45,964 nt of DNA, from NCBI GenBank assembly GCA_008933835.1, contig WBUG01000022.1:1-45964 (forward strand), written 5' to 3'. Both the position numbers and the translations under genes were made by a program. The notes under the pieces are model-generated. The model searched no databases and was not told the origin of the DNA. It was given only the letters and a program-made list of their open reading frames with translations. Of the stretch, positions 23,344 through 31,330 are shown in pieces. The stretch is from Bacteroidota bacterium (GTDB taxonomy: Bacteria; Bacteroidota; Ignavibacteria; UBA10030; UBA8401). The first letter of the stretch is position 1, and every line of letters begins with the position of its first letter.

Positions 23344-23951
23344 CCGGAACGTCGGATCCATTCTGGGATGCACGGTACTCCGCCGGGGAATATGCCTACG
23401 GCACGGAGCCATCCCTCTATTTAAAAACTTGTCTCGCCGCAATGCCGCCGGGCCGCGCCCTCTTTCCGGCGGAAGGGGAGGGACGGAACGCGGTGTACGC
23501 CGCGCAGTGCGGGTGGGATGTGACCGCGTTCGACGGTTCCTCCGAAGGGAGACGGAAAGCGCTTGCCCTCGCCGCGGTGCGCGGCGTGACGCTGGACTAC
23601 CGGCTGATGCGGTTCGGCGACCTGGACTTTCCGGATGCGTCGTTCGATCTCATCGCGCTCATCTTCGTGCATCCTCCGCCGGAGGAACGGCGCTCGCTCC
23701 ACCGGCGTCTCGCTTCATTGCTGAGACCGGGAGGCCGGGTGCTGCTCGAGGTCTTCAGCGTGGAACAGCTGCGCTTCTCCTCAGGAGGTCCGAAGGATCC
23801 GGCGATGCTCCACACGCCGGATCAGCTGCGCGCCGAGTTCGCCGCGCTCCGCGAAACGCGCTGCACCGTCGAGACGCTCCTGCTCACCGAAGGGGCGTTC
23901 CATCAGGGTGAGGCGAGCGTGCTGCGCGCGGAGTTCGTACGGGAGCGGTGA
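23340..23951 (+). CDS. Class I SAM-dependent methyltransferase (TehB-like)
   Basis: The 203-residue protein begins with FWDARYSAGEYAYGTEPS, the usual start of the TehB/thiopurine-type methyltransferases. Motif I is RALFPAEGEGRNAVYAA and is followed by the acidic end of strand two, VTAFDGS. Later motifs are DFPDASFDLIALIFVH and LRPGGRVLLEVFS. It should transfer a methyl group from S-adenosylmethionine to a small thiol, oxyanion or metalloid, or to another small molecule; the substrate is not deducible. It is coupled to the small membrane protein gene. No neighbouring metal-resistance gene supports a tellurite role. Confidence 0.88.
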   Translation: MTGTSDPFWDARYSAGEYAYGTEPSLYLKTCLAAMPPGRALFPAEGEGRNAVYAAQCGWDVTAFDGSSEGRRKALALAAVRGVTLDYRLMRFGDLDFPDASFDLIALIFVHPPPEERRSLHRRLASLLRPGGRVLLEVFSVEQLRFSSGGPKDPAMLHTPDQLRAEFAALRETRCTVETLLLTEGAFHQGEASVLRAEFVRER

Positions 23952-24021
23952 TGAAGGGAAGGAGCGGATGCGTTCGGCGGATGATACGATGAGGCCCGGA
24001 ATGTACCCCCCTCAATGGAAC

Positions 24022-24042
24022 GCCGGCGGTCTCTCCGCCGGC
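24022..24042. terminator. GC-rich hairpin after the methyltransferase gene
   Basis: GCCGGCGG (24022-24029) and CCGCCGGC (24035-24042) form a perfect eight-base stem with a five-base loop. It lies 70 bases past the methyltransferase stop and about 55 bases before the next start. With no T tract it is a doubtful terminator and could instead lie in the leader of the following gene. Confidence 0.4.
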
Positions 24043-24095
24043 TCCTACCACGCGGTCCGGAAGATGCCTCTGGTCAAATGACAGTCAGGAATCCT

Positions 24096-26417
24096 ATGAA
24101 ACCCTTCCCGTGTTTCCTCTTGGTCCTCCTCTTCGCCGCATCGGCCGCTCCGGCGCAGGGAGTGCCGTTCACCGGCATCCAGACGCATTTCGGACAGTTC
24201 TACCGGGCGGACATGGACTCGGTCAGCATGGAGGCGCAGCTCGACCTCGTCCAGCAGGCGGGCATCGGCGCCGTCCGGGACGAATGCTACTGGGCGGACG
24301 TGGAGAAGGAGCGGGGAGTGTACGTCTTTCCGAAAGCGGTGGACGATTTCGTGGACGCCGCCGCTCGCCGGGGCATCGCCGTGCTCCTCATCCTCGACTA
24401 CAACAATCCGCTCTATGCGCCCCACGCCGGTGCGCAGGTGACCACCGATTCCAACCGCGCGGCGTACGCGAAGTACTGCGTCGAAACGGTGAAGCGTTAC
24501 TCGCCGAAAGGGGTGAAGCAGTACGAACTGTGGAACGAACCGAACCTGCCGATGTTCTGGGACCCGACCCCGAACGCCGCCAACTACGCCGCCCTCATCA
24601 AGGCGGCCTACCCCGAGATCAAGAAAGCGGACTCCTCCGTCACCGTCATCGCCGGCGCCACGTCGCCGCTCGAAGGACAGGCGGCTCCGAACATCCCCTG
24701 GACCACCTTCATCGCGGGCATCGTCTCCAACGGCGGGCTCACGGCGATGGACGCCCTGTCGTTCCATCAGTACCGCGTTGACAAGGCGCCTGAAACGTGG
24801 CTCGGGACCGACGTACAGATGGCGCTCTCGTTGACCGCCGGCGCCAAACCGCTCTGGATCACCGAGGTCGGATACCACACGTCGTCGCTCTGGCCTTACA
24901 CCACCACCGAGACGCAGGCGGACTATGTGACGCGGATGTACCTGTTGGGTCGTTCCTATCCCGCCCTGAAGCGCATCTCGTACTACGACCTGAAGAACGA
25001 CGGAAACGAAGCGAACAACGCCGAACACAACTACGGTGTGCTGCTGTTCGACCGTACGCCGAAGCCGGCGTACACCGCGCTGAAGACGATGAACGCCGCG
25101 CTCGGTTCGAAGCCGTTCGTCTCCCTCACGTCCTCGTCGGACAATTATACGGCGGTGTTCGGTCCCCCCGGTGACCGTACGCTCGCGCTCTGGAACCCCC
25201 TTTCCTCCGTGCAACGCACGGTGAAGATGGCCGCACGCTCCGCGTACGTCTCGGACCGCAACGGTGTCCGGAAACTGTACGTCACCGCCGACAGCACGCT
25301 CACGGTGACGAGTTCACCGTCGCCGAGGTACGTCATGGAACGTGCCGTGACGCCCGGACTCAAATCGCTCACGGTGGAACCGAAGACCCTCCTGCTCGGC
25401 ACCGGGCAATCGTTCGCCTTCCGGCTTTCCGGGAACGACTCGTCCGGCGTACCGGCGGAGATCTCTCCGGCCGCTGCGTCATGGAGCGTCATCGGCGGCG
25501 GAAGCATCGGCGGGGACGGGAAGTACACCGCCGCCGGCGCCGGAACGGTCCGGATCGCCGCGTCGTTCGGCGGGCTCACCGACACCGCGGCGGTGACGGT
25601 GTTCGTGCAGAGCGGGAGTCTGGTGATGACGTCGTTCGATGACGCGGCACCGTGGACGCTCTCCGTGCTCAATCTCGATTCCGCCGCCTCCGCGTTCACC
25701 ATCTCGGCCGAACAGTCGGTGAGCGGCGGAACATCCGGGAAACTGTCGTACCGGTTCAAACACCGGACCGGCCTCGGCGTCTCTTCCTACCGGGCGTATC
25801 TCGGCACGGAGATGCCGGTACCGGGCATCCCCGAATCGTTGTCCGTGAACGTGTACGGGAACGGGCAGCCGCACCGCATCGAGTTCCGGTTCCGCGACCT
25901 GTTCGGCGATTATTTCTCCCGCACCGCCGCAGACCAGCCGGTGAGCTGGAACGGGGAATGGCGCCCTGTCCGCATCTGGATGAAAGGATTCGGTTCCGGC
26001 GTGGACTATCCGCTCACGCTGGACCGGCTGACGGTGTACACGGTGTCGAGCGTGCTTGCGGTGGACAGCGTCTACTCCGGTACCATCTACCTCGACGACG
26101 TGCGGAGCATCTTCGGCCCCGTCCAGGACGTACGGTCGCCGGACGGACCGCCGTCCCGTTTCCGTTTCCTTCCCGCATTTCCCAATCCCTTCAATCCAGA
26201 GACCACCCTGTCGTTCGAGCTGCCGGTCGCGTCCGACGTGTCCGTGACCATGTACGACCTGCTCGGCCGTGAAGTGTCGGTGCCGTTCCGGGAGCATCGT
26301 TCCGCCGGAACCCATTCCTTCCGTTGGAGCGCCTCCGGCCTTCCTTCCGGCCTCTATGTGTGCCGCATATCCGCGGGTGCTCACCACGCGGTCCAGCGAC
26401 TCCTCCTGCTCCGCTGA
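24096..26417 (+). CDS. TIM-barrel glycoside hydrolase (clan GH-A-like) with T9SS sorting domain
   Basis: This 773-residue secreted protein has a signal peptide ending SAAPAQ. A (beta/alpha)8 domain (about 23-345) has the clan GH-A acid/base E148 in ELWNEPN and the nucleophile E257 in WITEVGYHT, 109 residues apart as expected. An Ig-like domain (about 420-510, LTVEPKTLLLGTGQSF) and a jelly-roll-like domain (about 515-680) that may bind glycan precede the T9SS domain with AFPNPFNPETTLSF. GH5, GH39 and related families are all possible; the glycan is unknown. It lies just before the pectin genes, so a pectin side-chain role is plausible. ATG 24096 is preferred over 24078 because it directly starts the signal peptide after CAGGA. 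Confidence 0.87.
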   Translation: MKPFPCFLLVLLFAASAAPAQGVPFTGIQTHFGQFYRADMDSVSMEAQLDLVQQAGIGAVRDECYWADVEKERGVYVFPKAVDDFVDAAARRGIAVLLILDYNNPLYAPHAGAQVTTDSNRAAYAKYCVETVKRYSPKGVKQYELWNEPNLPMFWDPTPNAANYAALIKAAYPEIKKADSSVTVIAGATSPLEGQAAPNIPWTTFIAGIVSNGGLTAMDALSFHQYRVDKAPETWLGTDVQMALSLTAGAKPLWITEVGYHTSSLWPYTTTETQADYVTRMYLLGRSYPALKRISYYDLKNDGNEANNAEHNYGVLLFDRTPKPAYTALKTMNAALGSKPFVSLTSSSDNYTAVFGPPGDRTLALWNPLSSVQRTVKMAARSAYVSDRNGVRKLYVTADSTLTVTSSPSPRYVMERAVTPGLKSLTVEPKTLLLGTGQSFAFRLSGNDSSGVPAEISPAAASWSVIGGGSIGGDGKYTAAGAGTVRIAASFGGLTDTAAVTVFVQSGSLVMTSFDDAAPWTLSVLNLDSAASAFTISAEQSVSGGTSGKLSYRFKHRTGLGVSSYRAYLGTEMPVPGIPESLSVNVYGNGQPHRIEFRFRDLFGDYFSRTAADQPVSWNGEWRPVRIWMKGFGSGVDYPLTLDRLTVYTVSSVLAVDSVYSGTIYLDDVRSIFGPVQDVRSPDGPPSRFRFLPAFPNPFNPETTLSFELPVASDVSVTMYDLLGREVSVPFREHRSAGTHSFRWSASGLPSGLYVCRISAGAHHAVQRLLLLR

Positions 26418-26433
26418 TCTTTCAAAAAAAACC

Positions 26434-26462
26434 TTGACATTACAGCCATTTCGAGTTAAGTT
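26434..26462 (+). promoter_or_regulatory. Promoter of the TonB receptor gene and pectin operon
   Basis: A consensus TTGACA (26434-26439) and TAAGTT (26457-26462) are separated by 17 bases. Transcription would begin near 26469, giving a 30-base leader before the ATG at 26499. Confidence 0.7.
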
Positions 26463-26473
26463 AACGCTAAAGT
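26458..26473. promoter_or_regulatory. Candidate LacI-type operator over the -10 box and start site
   Basis: AAGTTAACGCTAAAGT is an imperfect 16-base palindrome with a central CG step; the core TTAACGCTAA matches its reverse complement at 8 of 10 positions. Central CG palindromes are typical LacI-family operators. It covers the -10 box and the predicted transcription start, ideal for repression. The only LacI regulator in the window is at 35400, in the same locus. Confidence 0.5.
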
Positions 26474-26498
26474 AAACGATATAGTGCGAGAAAACCCC

Positions 26499-29400
26499 AT
26501 GAAACCCACCACCTCCGTCCTTTTTCTCATCATCCTTCTTCTCCTTTCCGCGTCGGTACCCGTGGCCGCGCAGGGAACGCTGCAGGGAGCCGTCGCCGAT
26601 TCCGTCAACAGGGAACGGCTCGTCGGCGCGAACATCTTCCTGAAGGGGACCGCCGTCGGCGCCATCTCGGACATCAACGGCGAGTACCGCATCGGCGGCG
26701 TCAAACCGGGAACGTACACGGTTCGTTTCTCCTACCTCGGGTACAAGACGACGGAGCGGACGGTCACGCTCGGCGACGGCCAGACGCTCGTCGTCAACTC
26801 CGCGCTGGTGCCGGACGTCATCGAAGGGCAGGAGGTGGTCATCACCGCCCAGGCGCGCGGTCAGCTCTCCGCCATCAACCAGCAGCTGAAGTCCACCACG
26901 CTGGTGAACGTCGTCTCCGAAGAGAAGATCAAGGAACTTCCCGATGCGAACGCGGCGGAGGCGATCGGCCGGCTGCCCGGCGTCTCGCTCATCCGGTCCG
27001 GCGGGGAAGCGAACAAGGTCATCCTCCGCGGCATGACGGACAAGTACGCCCGGGTCACCATCGACGGCGTCGGCATCGCCACGACGGACTCCAACGCGCG
27101 CGGGGTGGACCTGAGCATGATCTCGCAGGGGACCCTCTCGGGCGTCGAAGTGTACAAATCGCTCACGCCGGACAAGGACGCCGACGCCATCGCGGGAAGC
27201 ATCAATCTGGTGACGAAGACCGCTCCCGACGAGATGAAGGTGCGCGTGGACGCTCGGGGGAACTACAACCGGCTGAAGCCCACGTTCGAGCAGTACGATT
27301 TCTCCGGCTACTACGGCCAGCGCTTCTTCGACGGCGTGTTCGGCGTGCAGCTCACCGGCAATCTGGAGGCGAAGGACCGGAGCAGCGAGCGGCTGCGGGT
27401 GAACTTCGACAACACGCTGGACCCCGGCACCAGTCATGCCGTCGACTGGGGGGTGGACAACGTCATCCTGAACTTCACCGACGAAGAGCGGACCCGGAAC
27501 GGGCTCAGTCTCTTCTTCGACCTCAACACGCCCGACAGCGGCGTCATCCGGTTCAACAACGTCTACAGCGGGACGGAACGGAACATCCTGTCGCACCTGC
27601 GCGACTACCCGAACGGCGCGTCGGACCTCATCTCCAATGCGAACGGCGTCTCGTACATCTACAACTACTCCGAGCAGGAGATCAAGACCTACAACAGTTC
27701 GCTGCGGGGCGACAACCACCTGCTCGGCCTGGACATCGTCTGGGGCGCCTCGTTCTCGCAGTCCCGTTCGACCACGCCGTTCGAGCACGAACTGCAGTTC
27801 TCCGAGAATTCGGAGACCGGCGTGTCGGGGATGCGGGGTATCGCGGGGGTGCACTACCACGGGCCGCCGGAGGTGTTCATGGACTACGCGTACAACAACT
27901 TCTCGAAGGCGACCCTTTCCTGGGGGTTCTTCAACAACCGCGACAACTACGAGCGGGAGCGCACCGTGTACGTCGATATCTCGAAGAAGTACACGGCCGG
28001 CGACCTGTTCGCCGGCGACTTCAAGTTCGGCGGAAAGTACAAAGGCAAGGACCGCATCCGGAAGAGCCGCCAGGAGTTCTCGCCGTACTATACGCAGGAC
28101 TACAACTTCATCCAGAACGACGACGGTACCCTCTCGCCGAAGAACTACGCCGGAACGTACTTCCAGGACTATCAGGAGCAGAGCGGGCTGGTGATGTTCC
28201 AGAACTTCCTGGCGCCGACGCCCACCCGGCGCGATATCTTCACCCGCTTCGCGATGTATCCCCTCATCGAACGGGAGGCGATCGTCCAGTGGTACAAGCT
28301 CAACCAGAACGGATACGGCACGGTGCCGGAGTACGCGAACAATCCGCTGGAGGACGGGAACTTCTACGACGTGGACGAGCGCATCACCGCGGGGTACGTG
28401 ATGAACACGTTCAACATCGGCGAAGCGGTGACCCTCATCGCCGGTGTGCGGCTGGAGAAGGAGGACAACGACTACCTGGCGCGGTACTCGCTGAACACGG
28501 TCTCCGGTTTCCCGGTGCCGCAGGGGAAGTTCAAGGACACGACCGCGTCGTACAGCGAGACGAACACTTTGCCGCACCTGCACCTGACGCTGCGGCCCAC
28601 GGACTTCCTGAACGTCCGGCTGGCGGCCTACAAGGCGCTGGCGCGTCCGGACTTCAGTTCGCGGCTCGCCTCCTTCATCGCCGACGGCTCGAACTGGGTG
28701 GTGCTCGGCAATCCGAACCTGCGGAACGCGAAGGCGTGGAACTACGAGGTGAACACCACCTTCTTCGGCGGCATCATCGGCATGATCTCCGTCTCCGCCT
28801 TCTATAAGGAGATCACCGACCTCTCCAACACCACCAACCGGATGGTGGCCAACAACAATCCTCTCACCAGCGGCGTCACGCTCTTCGACAGTCTCGGCAT
28901 CGGGTTCAACAATCCGTACGGGAGCAACCAGTTCTCCATGCGGGTGAACGTGCCGTACAACGTGCCGATCCCCGCGAAGGTCTGGGGTTTCGAGTACGAG
29001 CATCAGGCGAACCTGAACTTCCTGCCGGGCTACCTGCAGTACCTGGTGCTGTCGTACAATTTTTCGCTCATCCGGTCCGAGCAGCACACCCTCACCTGGA
29101 AGACGTACACGACGTACGACACCACCGACTCGCCGTTCGGTCCCGTCATCACGCCGACCGCGCACAATTACTACGAGCTCGTGAAGAACAAGCTCTTCAA
29201 CCAGCCCGAGTTCTTCGGCAACTTCGCCGTCGGGTACGACATCGGCGGACTGTCGACGCGCCTCTCCCTCTTCTACCAGGGGGACTTCCCGCGCTCCTAC
29301 TCCGCGGACGGCGAGTTCCAGAGCATCACCAACAAGTTCACGCGGTGGGACCTCTCGGTCAAATACAAGGCGACCGAGTACCTCTCCATCCTGTTCAACG

Positions 29401-29528
29401 TGAACAACCTGAACGATTTCGAGGAGCGGACCTCGTCCGACCATATCGTCGACCCGTACTGGTCGAACAACACGTCGCGCCTGCGGTACGGACTCACGTC
29501 CGACCTCGGAGTGCGCATCGATCTGTGA
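26499..29528 (+). CDS. TonB-dependent receptor with carboxypeptidase-like N-domain
   Basis: This 1009-residue outer-membrane protein has a signal peptide (about 1-26, ending VAAQG). A carboxypeptidase-D-regulatory-like beta domain follows (about 27-105, GTAVGAISDINGEYRIGG). The plug (about 125-235) carries LPDANAAEAIGRLPGVSLIRS and GVEVYKSLTPDKDADAIAG. The rest is a long beta barrel ending SDLGVRIDL. It should import a large ligand with TonB energy; its place at the head of the pectin genes suggests oligogalacturonides. It belongs to the FecA/CirA-like TonB receptors rather than the SusC type, and no SusD gene follows. ATG 26499 starts the signal peptide; a GTG at 26484 is in frame. Confidence 0.92.
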   Translation: MKPTTSVLFLIILLLLSASVPVAAQGTLQGAVADSVNRERLVGANIFLKGTAVGAISDINGEYRIGGVKPGTYTVRFSYLGYKTTERTVTLGDGQTLVVNSALVPDVIEGQEVVITAQARGQLSAINQQLKSTTLVNVVSEEKIKELPDANAAEAIGRLPGVSLIRSGGEANKVILRGMTDKYARVTIDGVGIATTDSNARGVDLSMISQGTLSGVEVYKSLTPDKDADAIAGSINLVTKTAPDEMKVRVDARGNYNRLKPTFEQYDFSGYYGQRFFDGVFGVQLTGNLEAKDRSSERLRVNFDNTLDPGTSHAVDWGVDNVILNFTDEERTRNGLSLFFDLNTPDSGVIRFNNVYSGTERNILSHLRDYPNGASDLISNANGVSYIYNYSEQEIKTYNSSLRGDNHLLGLDIVWGASFSQSRSTTPFEHELQFSENSETGVSGMRGIAGVHYHGPPEVFMDYAYNNFSKATLSWGFFNNRDNYERERTVYVDISKKYTAGDLFAGDFKFGGKYKGKDRIRKSRQEFSPYYTQDYNFIQNDDGTLSPKNYAGTYFQDYQEQSGLVMFQNFLAPTPTRRDIFTRFAMYPLIEREAIVQWYKLNQNGYGTVPEYANNPLEDGNFYDVDERITAGYVMNTFNIGEAVTLIAGVRLEKEDNDYLARYSLNTVSGFPVPQGKFKDTTASYSETNTLPHLHLTLRPTDFLNVRLAAYKALARPDFSSRLASFIADGSNWVVLGNPNLRNAKAWNYEVNTTFFGGIIGMISVSAFYKEITDLSNTTNRMVANNNPLTSGVTLFDSLGIGFNNPYGSNQFSMRVNVPYNVPIPAKVWGFEYEHQANLNFLPGYLQYLVLSYNFSLIRSEQHTLTWKTYTTYDTTDSPFGPVITPTAHNYYELVKNKLFNQPEFFGNFAVGYDIGGLSTRLSLFYQGDFPRSYSADGEFQSITNKFTRWDLSVKYKATEYLSILFNVNNLNDFEERTSSDHIVDPYWSNNTSRLRYGLTSDLGVRIDL

Positions 29529-29586
29529 CCGCAGTGCCATGAACCACCAATCCACACGTTCCCATCAACCATCTCAGGAGGTCGTT

Positions 29587-31221
29587 ATGCGATTGCTACG
29601 CTTCATCCTTCTCGCGGTGCTGGCCGTTCTGCCGGCATCCCTCTCGGCCCAGGAGGCCGTCCTTCGCCTGCCGCCGTACACGGTGAGCGGCAAGTTCCTC
29701 AACCAGCAGATCGCCGAGGACACCGCGGCGAACGGTTTCGTCGCCAACCGCGTCTACGTGCTGCAGCGCGGCGGACTGTACCTCTCCAACGCCATCTTCC
29801 GCAACGTGGGCTGGCATCTCAAGATCCGGGCGAACGACAGCGTCGCCGGCCGTCTGCCGGTGCTGATGCTCTACCCGACCGCTTCGGGCACCCCTCCGGG
29901 ACAGGCGTTCGACGTGCGCGGCGACATCACGCTGAAGAACCTCTTCATCACCGGATACTATGAACTGGTCGATTCCAACCTGAACAACCTGCAGGGTTCG
30001 CTGATGAACACCGGCGCCGCCGGGGCCAACATCACCATCGACAGCTGCGTCCTCTCCAACACCAACGGCAACCATCTCCGTACGGACCAGGCGCCGAAGA
30101 ACGTGAAGATCACCAACACCACGTTCGCCAACATGGGCTTCCTCGGCCGCTCGAACCTCGGCGCGGGCAAGGGGATCGACGTGCGTGCCGGTTCGGTGGA
30201 CACGCTCATCATCCAGAACTGCACGTTCGTGAACTGGCTGGACCGCGTGGTGCGGCACTACAACAGCACCGCCGCCATCAAGTACTTCAAGTTCGACCAC
30301 AACACCCTCGTGAACGGCGGTTCCTTCCACGGCATCCTCTCCCTCGGAAAGGTCGGCTACAAGTCCATCATCACGAACAATCTGCTGTACGACGCCTTCG
30401 GGTTCGGCAACGACACCGACGCCACCCGGCAGGCGGAGTTCACGGACAGCCAGGAAAAGGACCCGTTCGGCAAGGCGCGGATGACGTGGATCATGTCCGC
30501 ACCGAACGACACCACCGTGTGGACGGTCTCGAACAACTACTATGCGGTCTCCGATTCGCAGCAGGGTTTCTACACCCGGTGGGCCTCCGCCGGCGTCACG
30601 GGCGAAGGCTCCCCGCTGACCTGGCACATCAACGCCAAGATCGGCGCCGACTCGACCAACGCGTTCAAGAAGGTCTCGCTCCGCTTCTCCAAGATCCCGA
30701 AGGGGATGTTCAACCTGATGGACTGGTACCGCAGCCCCTCCGGAGGCAACAAGACGAAGAACACGCCGACCACCGCGTGGGTGCGCGCCCTGCATGATTT
30801 CGACCGTAAAGGGTTCCAGTACGTGCGCGACACGCTGAACGGCTCGTTCTATGCGAGCATGAACCTCTCCGCTGCGTCGACGGACGGCAAGGTGATCGGC
30901 GATACGCGCTGGTCGTACCTCGGCTCCACCGGCGTCGGACAGGACGGCGCCGTCCCGGCGGTGTACTCGCTGGAGCAGAACTATCCGAACCCGTTCAACC
31001 CTTCCACCGTCATCACCTACCGGATCCCGGTGACGGGTATGGTGTCGCTGAAGGTGTACAACCTCATCGGCCAGGAAGTGGCGACGCTGGTCAACGGCGT
31101 GCAGACGGCCTCCTCGTACGAGGTGCCGTTCGATGCGTCGAAGCTCTCGAGCGGCATCTATTTCTACACCCTCCGCTCGGGTGACTTCGTCCAGACCCGC
31201 AAGATGATGCTTCTCAAGTGA
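29587..31221 (+). CDS. Secreted beta-helix protein, pectin-linked, with T9SS sorting domain
   Basis: This 544-residue secreted protein has a signal peptide ending SLSAQ. A right-handed parallel beta-helix (about 50-290) shows repeating rungs such as ITLKNLFITG, ITIDSCVLSNTNG, VKITNTTFANMG and LIIQNCTFVNW. It ends with a T9SS domain containing NYPNPFNPSTVITY. The fold is common in pectin lyases and pectin-binding proteins, including DUF5123-type proteins of pectin loci, but I cannot name a catalytic site. It may be a lyase of unrecognised type or a surface glycan-binding protein standing in for SusD. ATG 29587 follows a strong AGGAGG; an in-frame ATG at 29539 lacks one. Confidence 0.83.
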   Translation: MRLLRFILLAVLAVLPASLSAQEAVLRLPPYTVSGKFLNQQIAEDTAANGFVANRVYVLQRGGLYLSNAIFRNVGWHLKIRANDSVAGRLPVLMLYPTASGTPPGQAFDVRGDITLKNLFITGYYELVDSNLNNLQGSLMNTGAAGANITIDSCVLSNTNGNHLRTDQAPKNVKITNTTFANMGFLGRSNLGAGKGIDVRAGSVDTLIIQNCTFVNWLDRVVRHYNSTAAIKYFKFDHNTLVNGGSFHGILSLGKVGYKSIITNNLLYDAFGFGNDTDATRQAEFTDSQEKDPFGKARMTWIMSAPNDTTVWTVSNNYYAVSDSQQGFYTRWASAGVTGEGSPLTWHINAKIGADSTNAFKKVSLRFSKIPKGMFNLMDWYRSPSGGNKTKNTPTTAWVRALHDFDRKGFQYVRDTLNGSFYASMNLSAASTDGKVIGDTRWSYLGSTGVGQDGAVPAVYSLEQNYPNPFNPSTVITYRIPVTGMVSLKVYNLIGQEVATLVNGVQTASSYEVPFDASKLSSGIYFYTLRSGDFVQTRKMMLLK

Positions 31222-31226
31222 CGTTC

Positions 31227-31259
31227 CGCCGCCGGGGGGATTGCCTCTCTCCGGCGGCG
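31227..31259. other. GC-rich hairpin after the beta-helix gene
   Basis: CGCCGCCGG (31227-31235) pairs with CCGGCGGCG (31251-31259) around a 15-base loop, immediately after the stop. No T tract follows, so it may protect the 3' end of an upstream message rather than terminate. Confidence 0.4.
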
Positions 31260-31279
31260 CTGCCGCCTCACGTGCCGCT

Positions 31280-31308
31280 GTGGACGTGATGCCCGTTTTC
31301 CGTACATT
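31280..31308 (+). promoter_or_regulatory. Weak candidate promoter before the GH28 gene
   Basis: GTGGAC (31280-31285) and TACATT (31303-31308) are separated by 17 bases. The -10 box is good but the -35 box is poor. Transcription would start near 31315, which favours the ATG at 31331 for the GH28 gene. Confidence 0.3.
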
Positions 31309-31330
31309 CTGTTCCGAGTTCCCGTCGCTC

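Noticed and set aside
23340-23951. Tellurite resistance gene tehB
   Set aside because: The methyltransferase resembles the family, but there is no tehA or metal-resistance neighbour and the substrate cannot be inferred.
26499-29528. SusC of a SusC/SusD pair
   Set aside because: The plug pattern is that of FecA/CirA-like receptors and the next gene is a beta-helix protein, not SusD.
25479-29555. A 1358-codon open frame on the minus strand opposite the receptor gene
   Set aside because: It is a shadow of GC-rich codon usage: the composition is dominated by Arg, Val, His, Asp and Glu, there are no domains, and the plus-strand genes are well defined.
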